Of a DNA stretch of 10,107 nucleotides, positions 1 through 7,829 are shown piece after piece (positions within the stretch are counted from its first letter, which is position 1; each line of letters opens with the position of its first letter). Below the pieces are notes generated by a model that was given only the letters and a program-made list of their open reading frames with translations, made no database searches and was not told where the DNA came from. The DNA is taken from contig JAPEVF010001410.1 in assembly GCA_029747585.1 (NCBI GenBank), positions 1-10,107 on the forward strand, read 5' to 3'. Position numbers and translations under genes: made by a program. This stretch comes from Pleurotus djamor (Eukaryota; Basidiomycota; Agaricomycetes; Agaricales; Pleurotaceae).

Positions 1-9
1 GGAACGAAC

Positions 10-1038
10 CTTGTACTTGTACCGATACATCCCAGTCAAAGCTCCAATGTGCGCGAAGATGTATTGCAACGCGTCAGCAAGCTGGAACGCGTCGACGTTA
101 CCCAAACGGAACTGCACATGCGCGTCGACAACGAGTTTGGTCAATCGCAGGATTTCACGACACAAATGGAAGGCGTTTCCGAAGCGCGACTTCTTGCGCT
201 CTTTCGTCGTAAGCGTCCTATCCAAGGGTTTGACGTTTAACACGCATCAACTACGGACGAACGAGGCGACTTACTTGACTGGCTTCAAGTTCATGTTGTA
301 ATCGAGATGCAGGTAGTTAAGATTCTAGAAAAAAAGTTATACGAAAAGCTGCCAGAGATCTCTACGCAACGTACCTTGCGGTGGATCAACAGATTCAACA
401 TGTTGTATCCTTGTCGGCAGACTTGCAAGCCAGCCTCGACCCAATCCAACTTGGTGGTCTGGAAGAACTTCGTCGCCTTGAGCTGCCTGAACAGATTCTT
501 CTTCGTCATTGCCTTCTCAGGACGCGTATGCAATTCATTGAGAACGAAGCACTTCAGCAGCTTTTGATACGACACCCTAACTTTGACAGGCTGATTAGGG
601 GGGCAGTGCTCGAGATACCAATTCTTGACCAAAGGCACATCTTGCGCACGACGCATGCGACCAGAACGACGGCAGTATGGCTCGGGAGCCCACCAAAGGG
701 CTATTCCATCAGCAGTCAAGTCATTCTCCAGGTCCTTGGGCGTCAAAAACGGGTCGAGCTCGTCGGGTAGCTCGAAGTCGTCGTCATCTGCACCGTTCGG
801 TCCGAAGATTGTATCCTCGTGTGGTACTAGAGGGGCGTTCTTGGGTGTGAACCCACGAAGGGAGATAGGGTTAATGAGGGGATCAAAGTAGAAGGCTGGC
901 AAGTCGGGGTCGTCAGTGCGAATATAAACATTCTTCGGTGAATGATAAGGCGAAATGTGGACGGAACGAGGAAGGGAATTATAGAGATGGGGGAAGGCGA
1001 CCTTATATTCGGTCCTGATCTGCTGACGGATGATGACC

Positions 1039-1070
<32 letters not shown>

Positions 1071-2077
1071 GTCGAAGGTGTCCATGTCACGGTATAGTGG
1101 CTCAAACTTCGGGCCTCCAGGAATGGCCATGTTCAAGGCCTTGGCGGTGAAGAAGGACTTCTTGTCGAAAAGGTAGCTTGAGTTGAGATCTGGTTGGTCG
1201 GAGAGGAGTGTACGACCGAGACGGTACAGATTGGCCATGATAGGGAGGGTGAGTGACCAGTAGCGGTATGAGGAGCCGTTAACATGGGGTGTATCAACCA
1301 GGGGCTTTGGGTCATAAAACCAGTCGATGATGGCAGAGTCTTCCTCCTCATCCATGTCAAGCTGAATGGCCTCCAAGGGGTCAACGTCAAGTACGTTGTC
1401 CCCATAGTCCAATGGAGGTTCTTCATCATCAAATGGAGGGAAGCGCATTCGCTTGAAATGTCTTCGATCACGCTTCTCCCTCCGCATTGCCAACCACATT
1501 GTAGCCCACTGAGCATGATAGACAGGCTCAATGACTCGAGGGATCTCGTTGACAAAGGTGATTGCGCCAGTGATGTGATAGAGCACAGGGACCTCGCGGA
1601 CTTGCTCCCAAGGATAAGGAATATTTTCCAAAAGCTTCATCACGGCATGTGGGACATACTTGAGAGCACCAAGATGGACGCGTTTATCGTTCCTAAACTT
1701 GCGATTGCTCATATCACCATGGTCCTTGATAATTTTTCGGACGTGCTCAGGCGGTAAGTCCTATGGAAAACATCATCAAAAGTTGGGATGGGAGGAACAG
1801 ACAAATCGCAAAACGGACCTGCTTGCCCATGTCGATGTAGCCTCCCTTTCTTTTCTCTCCGTATCTCTTCTTCTGCATTTGAATCCATTTTTGAGACTTC
1901 TGAGCGATGACTNAAAAAAGAAAATACGTCGTATGCACAAAAAGTTGGGATGCGAACATGGTTCTCACCCTCTTTGGGGATTTTGGAAGTAGAGGGTACG
2001 TTAGCAAGAGGGGGCATTCCTGGGGGTGGAGGTGGAAGCCCCATTTGAAAGCCTGGGGGTGGAGGAGGGAAATTCAT
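10..2077 (-). CDS. prp8: Prp8, core U5 snRNP splicing factor (5' part, runs off the left edge)
   Basis: Prp8 is the large scaffold protein at the catalytic centre of the spliceosome, in the nucleus. Exons on the minus strand: 2077-1969, 1910-1819, 1760-375, 324-275 and 217-10. Introns are 58, 58, 50 and 57 bp, and the next donor (GTTCGT) lies at 9-1. The spliced fragment is 615 residues of an expected ~2300-2400, i.e. the N-terminal domain only. Residues 1-37 are proline-rich (two PPPPPG runs). A basic stretch [15 protein letters not shown] and [17 protein letters not shown] follow, then [54 protein letters not shown], the PROCN-like region from about residue 419 ([10 protein letters not shown]...DVPLVKNWY) and [20 protein letters not shown]. 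These match the human and yeast proteins almost throughout, so identity is near certain. The first acceptor carries an undetermined base (NAG, N at 1913). Donor GTCCGT at 1818 is atypical but required by the conserved frame. Confidence 0.97.
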
Positions 2078-2092
2078 GTCGTCTCGGTCAAC

Positions 2093-2139
2093 CTGAAAGA
2101 TGGAAGGCNGGAGGGAGGGANGGGGAAGCGTTTGTTTAC
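2093..2139 (-). other. Probable 5'UTR intron of prp8
   Basis: Reading the minus strand, AGAG|GTAAAC begins at 2139 and a pyrimidine-rich tract ends in CTTTCAG at 2093, giving 47 bp, 15 bp upstream of the prp8 ATG. I see no ATG further upstream that would extend the protein through it, so it would be a leader intron. Two undetermined bases (2109, 2121) fall inside the tract. This is inferred from splice consensus only. Confidence 0.4.
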
Positions 2140-2169
2140 CTCTGTTGAGCCGTNGCGTCGGGGGCTGAC

Positions 2170-2185
2170 TCAGGCGCGCGCCTGA
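2170..2185. repeat. 16-bp perfect GC-rich palindrome flanked by TGACTC motifs
   Basis: TCAGGCGCGCGCCTGA is identical to its reverse complement. TGACTCA at 2166-2172 overlaps its left arm, TGACTC at 2183-2188 overlaps its right arm, and another TGACTC lies at 2194-2199. TGACTCA is the core site of Gcn4/AP-1-type bZIP regulators. Function here is inferred only; it could also be a remnant terminal repeat. Confidence 0.6.
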
Positions 2186-2691
2186 CTCGATGTTGACTCT
2201 TCTCCAAGTTCAAGTTGGAGGTGCGACCTCCCAGTGAGAGAATTTGAACCCAACTCTCTAGCTTAAAATTCCTACAGAACACTCGCAATCCACATATATC
2301 TTCTCTTTACATCTTGAGGGCTGAGCGTACTATGTAGCGATGCTGCTCGCTGTTCCAGCTCAAGATTCAAGTTGGATTCAAGAACATCTTCATCTTCGTC
2401 TTCGTTTCCCAATTAGCTCTCTCGGCCGCACCTGTCGCCTTGCCCATTTGATGCAGATACTGAAGCAAGTAAGAAGGTAGCACGGTCATCATCATAGTTG
2501 ACTTGCAGGGAATCGTTCGATTTGGGTTCGATGTCCAGTCCTTTACCGCAACGCCATGTCCGAGCGCATCCGTTACTGACAGTGGGGAGGTTTCTGTGTT
2601 TACATGCTCTCTTAGCTTCGGGACAGCGCTCACCACACGGACAAGGCATCTGCAAGCGCTCGTGATTTACTTCTTGATTCCGAACCACGAC

Positions 2692-4976
2692 ATGGCAGTA
2701 ACCGACATCAGCCTCGAATCCCTGAAAAAGCTCACAGGTAACGGGTAACCTACGGTCTACTTATATATATGTGCTCAAAACCATTCCTTCGAAAAGTACC
2801 GCAGCTCAAAGCGCTATGCAAAGAACGACATATTTCTGGCTACTCAAAGCTGTCCAAGACTTCTCTGGTGCAAAAGATCCTGGACTCAAACTGCAGCGGG
2901 CAGGGTACAACCTCTGCACCTGAATCTGTCAGTGCCCAACGCACCCGTACACAGAGTGATGCAGCTCGTCCTCAGCCTCCTCCCAGCAATGCTGTACCGA
3001 GTCTCACAACCGATTCGCCTCCGTCTGACTGCGCGCAGGAGTCAGGTCAAGCTCCAAACCACACCAACATTCCTGATATCATCAGCCTGAAAAGGAATGC
3101 CACTGCGGCTGAGATGACTCTTTCGGCACCGTCTTGCCCTCCCGTCTCATCAAGTGCTTCACCGAATCCTAGGCCACCGATCGCCATCAACGAAGATGAG
3201 CCTCGCGCACGAACGTCATCTAAAAGACCCACTACTGCTTCGGTCTCACCGGACTACTCTTCCAATGCTAAACGACCCAAAAACACGCATATAGCTTCTG
3301 AGCCTGCGACTGCAACTGCGACTACGCCTGGGTCACTCCATTCGAAGGTGGATATGATGCTGGATACTACCTCTCATTATCAAGGGAAACTTGGAGACGT
3401 CAAAGCGGCAAGCGCGACCATGTCTAGTACACACACATTATTGCCTATCCTGCCCGCGCCCCCACGACCTCCAATCAAGTCATATCCAAATCCAAACTCT
3501 AAAGGAAGCCTACCTAAACCTACTCACGGCAAACGCTTTAAAGCTCTTACCGTTCGTCGTCCCAACGTGCCGACTACAACTGAAGGTAAACTTAGGAATG
3601 ACCTATCAATCGGACCTCGTGCTATGCCGTTTCCGCTCACGTTACATCCCATAACTCTTCCGCCCAAAAAATCCAACCGAAAACATGTCGTTCTATACGC
3701 TCTCATATGCAGCTACCTGGATCCTTCTTCCCTTAGGCAATGCTCTCTGACTGCTCGTGCTCTGAGATATGCTGGTGCACTCCAAATTGGCCCTTTGTTT
3801 ATATGTCCATGGCTCATTTTCTTTTAGCTTACCTCTCGGCTTCTTACACCCTCAAGCGTGAATATTCTGGTACTAGGCTTGATGTCCTTACGAAGCGGCA
3901 CTCTCCTTTGACTTCAAATATGTGGCCATATCTCCGTGCCAGACAGGCAGAACGCGCTCAGCGAATCGAGGAATTCAACGTCTCTTTCTTGGGTCGCTCC
4001 ATACCCAGACATTCTGTAGGCGACTTGCTCTGGGCCTCCCCCAACGATACGGAACAAATCGAGATAGTATGCAGGTTTGTCGTCGCTCTCGTTCTCGCAT
4101 GCCCCTTCGGTTTTGCTCAGACATTTTTCAGATTCTTGATGACAAGACTGTGGTTTACCCTTTCTCTTGGCGGCACTCAGAACACCCTTGATTGGTCGGT
4201 CGTCGACGCTAAAGAGGTGATACCTGCGGAGATCTGGAGTATCACCATTCGATACCGATGCTCTCGCTCTGAAAAACTTCTGGTCCTTGCTCCTACCTGT
4301 GAAGTCATTGGCTCTTCCGGCTCTGATACTGGCACCGCTGCGAGGGTTGACTGGAATGCCTACATCACGACTCAACGCCCGACAGTAACTGACCACAAAC
4401 TTGGTCTCCTTGATCACCTAAGCTGGCCCAATCATGAAGAGTACGACAAAGGCATTAGCAAGGCTTGGTTAACAAGGATAAAGAATGAGGGAGAAGTAGG
4501 AAATCTCAAGCGTCTTGTCGCCGAGCGATATGTGTTCGCTTCGCTGATGGCAAATAGGTATGCTCCCTGCCTTTCTCCTCGTCGTCACTGGATTTTACGG
4601 AGCGTAGCATCAGTGGGAAGTACATGACTTCCCTTGAAATGGATCAAGAGCTGTCTGGCCGCCCCTCCATCGGGTACTGTACTTCTCGCCGAAGTCGCAA
4701 AGCGGACGTCGTGAATCTTTACCTTGCCACGTACGTGTAACCCCGTCTCTTCGGTTCAAAGTTGGTTAAAGCCAGCTTGTCAGACATCACCACATTGAAA
4801 GTGTTCACTTTACCACGTCCCGAGGTGTCGCCCTACATCCCGCCGTAGCCGTCGTGCAAACGCCAAATAGGGAGTATTATATTCTCAGGGGTAACGGAAT
4901 GCAGATAGGTTGCGAAGAAGACGGGGTCGCTGACGTATGGAAATCGGTCATTGGTTGTACATCACTAGGTACTTAG
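2692..4976 (+). CDS. SAP-domain protein with conserved C-terminal region of unknown function
   Basis: Exons: 2692-2737, 2797-3774, 3828-4066, 4121-4557, 4608-4730 and 4784-4976. Introns are 59, 53, 54, 50 and 53 bp, and every junction keeps frame, giving 671 aa. The start ATG at 2692 is the only in-frame ATG near exon 1. Splicing joins LESLKKLT to VPQLKALCKERHISGYSKL, completing a SAP motif (about residues 8-45), a helix-hairpin-helix fold that usually binds AT-rich DNA. Residues ~50-300 are Ser/Pro/Thr-rich and look disordered, with basic patches such as SSKRPTT and NAKRPK that could act as nuclear signals. From ~314 the protein is ordered: a leucine-rich F-box-like stretch (YALICSYLDPSSLRQCSLTA), NMWPYLRAR, LLVLAPTCEVI, LSWPNHEEYDKGIS, LYLATHHHIESVHFTT and GMQIGCEEDGVADVW. 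I recall this C-terminal pattern from uncharacterised Agaricomycete proteins; no function is known to me. A nuclear, DNA-associated role is inferred. Donor GTGCAC (3775) is weak. It ends 10 bp from the convergent membrane-protein gene. Confidence 0.87.
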
Positions 4977-4986
4977 AATAACTCTA

Positions 4987-6251
4987 CTACCCCCACAACT
5001 CCTCCGGGTCAATCTCATTCGCACCTCGCTGTCTGCGTTCATCAGGGGTGTTGCCATCTCTGCCGTTCTCGAGTGCAGCCGCACGATACAAAGCATCATC
5101 ATCCGTGACGAGTGCTACTCTCTTCCTTCGGAAAAACCGTCTGTAGATGAACCCACCGATCAATGCGAGTGGGTGAAGGGCAGTAAATGCCAACACTGTG
5201 ATCTAAACACACCATGAGAATACGGGTACGAATGGATGTGGTTGGACATACACACTTACATAGACAGACGATGCTTTTGGCCTCTCGCTACACACGCTAA
5301 TGCATATCCATACTGCTGCGATGCACCAGACAATGTCTCGGCGAACTGCAATGACGATGATGCTGACGAGGTTGGTGAAGAACACGGCAAGAAAGCCTTC
5401 AAATGCATAACGATCGTAGTCACGAGGGATCCCCGGCGATGTCGGTGTGTGTACCAGCCCAAGGGTGATGCTACATATGACGATGCAATGATTAGACGCG
5501 TACGCACCGTCGCTGAGCGAGGGGAGACTTACAAAAGGGAGTACTCGAGCATAATGGACATGGGAAGGATCAGGAAGAACCTCATTGGCGCGTGGATGAG
5601 GGCCGTATCGATGGGCCTTCCCGATGTAGGTGCGTGGTAGACCAATAAATTAATATTGGAGTAGATGAGGAGGAGGGTGAGCATGGAGAGAAGAACTGTC
5701 GACGCGATGAACCAACGGAACACCCAAGTTACTGCCCAGAACGCCATTATCCAGTTGGCGAGGACGAGTGATATTCCTACACCTTTGACCATCGCGTCCT
5801 GGTGCAGTCAGTTAATTGGGAACGCACTGTTCTTTGGGCGAGTGGACACACCTTTGTTTCGGGCTTTCGAGCAGCAGTAAGAAGGATACAGTATCCTATC
5901 TGGCCAGCGTAAATGAGCAGTACATATGCAGCTATCACGGACGGCCGTGGCGTTATCGGTGAAGGGTATAACTTGATTATCCCGCCTAACACAGAGACAA
6001 TCACTATGAGAACTCGTCAATCCTTCAGACAGATACACTCACGAATAGACGGGTCAACAATTAAAGAACATATAAGCACAGATCCGATGTTTATGAGAAG
6101 AGAAAGCGGGGTGAGCACTTGTAGTCTGTGATAGAAAGTGAGTCGTTGGATCTTTGAGTTCAGTACTTAGTCAGTAAGCGACAAACCGTATCAGTGAGAG
6201 GTAGTCTCGCACTTGGGGGTTATTCATGTCAATGGGTAGAACGTCGGCCAT
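4987..6251 (-). CDS. Eight-transmembrane integral membrane protein, possibly DUF1774-like
   Basis: Exons on the minus strand: 6251-6187, 6125-6043, 5985-5852, 5798-5533, 5470-5260 and 5202-4987. Introns are 61, 57, 53, 62 and 57 bp; all phases agree and give 324 aa. ATG 6251 is the first ATG joining this frame. There are eight hydrophobic segments, at about residues 23-45, 66-86, 100-121, 123-147, 168-190, 206-225, 228-244 and 254-273. A strongly basic cytosolic-type motif (RRFFRRKR) then leads into an acidic hydrophilic tail ending EIDPEELWG. Conserved-looking loops are YHAPTSGRP and ALIHAPMRFFL between TM4 and TM5. Helix number and the histidine/proline loop recall the fungal DUF1774 family, whose function is unknown, but this rests on remembered patterns and I am unsure. 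There is no signal peptide: the first helix follows a 22-residue hydrophilic N-terminus. Intron 2 has two in-frame acceptors (5986 or 6004; 57 or 39 bp), which changes six residues. Confidence 0.83.
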
Positions 6252-6504
6252 GACGACGGCGATGGAGGTGCAGTTTCAAACTTAAGCGTAGGTCGTCTAG
6301 CTTCAATGGAGCTGCCACTACTGATGTCATTGCTAACTTCTCAGTCATATGATTCTATAGGAGCTGAGGAAAGGGGTGGTAGGAGTGTGGCAAAATAAAT
6401 GGTTGAATTCTCAAGGAATCAAATTCAGTCAATCGTAGCATCGAATTACTATTGAGGCGCAGAGTTTACACGAAGAAACGGCGAGATAAACGACGAGAAG
6501 TATC
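6252..6504. other. Intergenic stretch upstream of the membrane-protein gene
   Basis: This lies between the start of the 8-TM gene and the last clearly alignable part of the SAP pseudogene, and presumably holds the promoter of the former. I found no splice-consistent coding frame. More decayed SAP-gene sequence may be present (a pyrimidine/proline-codon-rich stretch at about 6360-6400, minus strand), but it cannot be aligned confidently by eye. Confidence 0.5.
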
Positions 6505-6830
6505 AAGTATATCAGGCAGAAACATCGGGATTGTTTTGTACTGTGGCTTGGTTCTTATGTGCATCCGGAGGCGAAACTTGGGAAAGCTGTGGTTGGAGGA
6601 GACTGACTTAGCACAGGCCCGTGAAACTTATATTCACTGGATCTGGTGTGGAAGCAGTACGCTCGCCGCTGCGCCAAAGCTGTTGATAGGTAGGAATTTG
6701 TCGCTCTCCGCATCACGCTTTGAGTTGAGATACTTACAAGTGATGGAGGTCATTTGAGCATATTAATATAGTCCGTGCCATATCAGCGACCGCTACCTGC
6801 GAGCTTTTTCAGGGATTCGATGTCGACCAT
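6505..6830 (-). pseudogene. Truncated, decayed inverted copy of the SAP-domain gene (5' end)
   Basis: Minus strand 6830-6797 reads MVDIESLKKLA plus one base, matching exon 1 of the intact gene (MAVTDISLESLKKLT) with the donor in the same place (GTAGCG versus GTAACG). The 64-bp intron keeps the intact copy's AT-rich, TATGCTCAAA-containing segment and ends in TAAG at 6733. The next stretch reads SQLKA-stop-CGERQI where the intact gene has PQLKALCKERHI, so a TGA at 6715-6713 cuts the SAP domain. Further fragments align at 6604-6562 (QSPPTTAFPS versus QPPPSNAVPS) and about 6555-6505 (matching 3051-3090), with ~70 bp lost overall. The C-terminal domain is absent. Homology continues upstream of the ATG. 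This is a non-functional duplication remnant, lying inverted about 4 kb from the intact gene. Confidence 0.78.
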
Positions 6831-6841
6831 TGGTATGTACT

Positions 6842-6870
6842 TATGCCGTGTTTCCGAATCAAGAAGTAAA
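6842..6870 (-). repeat. Duplicated 5' flank shared with the intact SAP gene
   Basis: Minus strand from 6870 begins TTTACTTCTTGATTC, identical over 15 bases to 2665-2679 in front of the intact gene. The match then continues GAA-CACG-CAT with single mismatches, about 25 of 28 positions, up to the start-codon region. So the duplication included promoter-proximal DNA. The position also makes it a candidate conserved upstream element. Confidence 0.7.
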
Positions 6871-7207
6871 CGTCGGCGGGCGCCTATCATGGACCAAAAC
6901 TTGAACTTACTTGAACTGAGTTGAACTTAACTTGAACTGTTCACTGATGCCCCGTTCGTGTCATATTTGTCTCAAAGAGCATACCAACGCACAATCATTT
7001 TTGTTGACATGCAGGAGTTGCGCCCGAAATTGGCACCACAGTAAGTCCCCATCAGACAGTGTTCACGCATTCATTTTGACCCAATCCGTACGATGAGCTT
7101 GCCACCTGCCCCCTCTTGACCAACGGCAGCTACTTGCTCTAGTTTCCGCTTCAAATAAAAAAGATACAACACTTGGGCTAGAAAGCTGGACGTGCCATGG
7201 GTGTGCA
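6871..7207. promoter_or_regulatory. Intergenic region upstream of the tandem-SIM gene
   Basis: Apart from the TTGAACT repeat, it shows a short ATG-led frame (7009-7040) ending in a good donor (GTAAGT at 7041), which I could not join in frame to the downstream gene. It may be a leader exon. An A-rich stretch (about 7155-7169) sits ~40 bp before the start codon. A four-codon upstream frame begins at 7197. Confidence 0.45.
6901..6938. repeat. Four-copy TTGAACT direct repeat, 10-11 bp period
   Basis: TTGAACT occurs at 6901, 6911, 6921 and 6932, with short variable spacers. Similar CAAGTTCAAG-type sequence occurs near 2206 and 2364 in the other large intergenic region. Helical-turn spacing would suit phased protein binding, but simple-repeat drift explains it equally well. 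Confidence 0.7.
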
Positions 7208-7211
7208 ATGA
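7197..7211 (+). promoter_or_regulatory. Four-codon upstream ORF overlapping the SIM-gene start
   Basis: ATGGGTGTGCAATGA encodes M-G-V-Q-stop, and its TGA overlaps the main ATG as ATGA. The context CCATGG is favourable. If transcribed, it could lower translation or feed ribosomes into the main start by reinitiation. Confidence 0.4.
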
Positions 7212-7763
7212 AGTCGAAGGTGAGCGATGTCGTTGCTAGTATGGTTTCGCAGGACTCACAACTGGTTCATAAGGATATCATCGTCATTGATTCCGACAGC
7301 GACGTCGAGATTATTGGCATTGTTCGTGCATTCTCACCAAAACTTTGCGCAATGTATTTAATCCAAGACCGTCACGAACCAGAGTCACACCCCCGTACGG
7401 TCTCATCGAGTTGCTGACGTCGTTGATTTGACGATCTCGGACGACGACCATATCCCACCTGTATCCGTCACACGGGTCCAAACAGATGCAACACCTACTG
7501 CGATGCCTACAGAGCATGCTATCCCCATGGATGAGGACGACCTCTCTCAACGCCCGACCAGCCCAGTCCAGGAGCCAGCGGTACGACGCACACGGGACTT
7601 TCCCGACAATCCTCTGCTCAAGTGGATGGACATAGGATATGAACACGAGCCCACCATTAGATCACGTCCGAACACCCAGCGCCGCCCTCGGAAAATCCAA
7701 GCACTGCCGCTAGTAGATAGAGTTATGAGCCAACAGGACTTTACACATGTTCGGATGTCATAG
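7208..7763 (+). CDS. Small acidic protein with two SUMO-interaction-like motifs, unknown function
   Basis: Exons 7208-7321 and 7383-7763 with one 61-bp intron (GTTCGT...AACCAG, phase 0) give 164 aa. Splicing removes an internal stop and restores a second acidic motif, which supports the model. Residues 24-32 read IIVIDSDSD and residues 51-60 read VVDLTISDDD. Both have the form of SUMO-interacting motifs: three or four aliphatic residues followed by acidic or phosphorylatable ones. One motif lies on each side of the intron. Residues 61-120 are Pro/Thr/Glu-rich and probably disordered. The C-terminus is basic (RSRPNTQRRPRK), with a short hydrophobic segment PLLKWMDIGY before it. No enzyme motif, zinc-binding set or membrane segment is visible. 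A nuclear SUMO-reader or adaptor role is inferred, not shown. It converges on cap1 with 66 bp between stops. Confidence 0.62.
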
Positions 7764-7829
7764 CAATTTGCTTCGAGTGTCCTGGATAGATATTTACGTA
7801 TCTCAACGTACTTGGCTATGTATCTAAGG

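Larger units (their letters stand above)
2078..2691. promoter_or_regulatory. Divergent intergenic region between prp8 and the SAP-domain gene
   Basis: These 614 bp separate two divergent start codons and must hold both promoters. Visible structure: a 16-bp perfect palindrome (2170-2185); three TGACTC motifs (2166, 2183, 2194); two small hairpins, one with CTCCAA/TTGGAG arms (2202-2220) and one with GGAGGT-GCG-ACCTCC (2217-2231); and CAAGTTCAAG-like direct repeats near 2206 and 2364. The last ~25 bp before the SAP start (2665-2691) recur in front of the pseudogene copy. I see no convincing gene here; short minus-strand frames at 2367-2688 lack recognisable content. Confidence 0.6.

Noticed and set aside
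381..770. Plus-strand reading frame of 129 codons, and others at 11-891 and 1284-1757
   Set aside because: They are antisense to prp8 exons whose protein is conserved with human and yeast; the frames are by-products of that coding sequence.
2229..2272. tRNA-like B-box (GGTTCAAATTC) on the minus strand
   Set aside because: The T-stem does not pair, and no acceptor stem or D-arm with A-box can be placed at a proper distance.
2367..2688. Two minus-strand frames, one cysteine-rich (PCPCGERCPEAKRACKH)
   Set aside because: Cysteine spacing fits no zinc-finger family I know, neither frame has a supporting splice pattern, and the region is the upstream flank of the SAP gene.
2669..2693. Minus-strand ATG opening MSWFGIKK then stop
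   Set aside because: Only eight codons before TAA; the sequence is the complement of the upstream element conserved with the pseudogene, and no intron can rescue the frame.
2769..3827. Single-exon reading of the SAP gene starting at ATG 2769
   Set aside because: It begins inside intron 1, lacks the first helix of the SAP motif and ends at the acceptor of intron 2; the spliced model explains both.
3914..4417. 167-codon minus-strand frame
   Set aside because: Antisense to SAP-gene exons, hydrophilic and without motifs; the plus-strand frame continues through four consistent splice junctions.
6452..6757. 101-codon plus-strand frame, arginine-rich at its start
   Set aside because: It overlaps the SAP pseudogene on the other strand and has no recognisable motif or splice signals.
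7009..7040. ATG-led mini-exon followed by a good GTAAGT donor
   Set aside because: No acceptor before 7208 joins it in frame to the tandem-SIM coding region without a stop; at most it is a leader exon.
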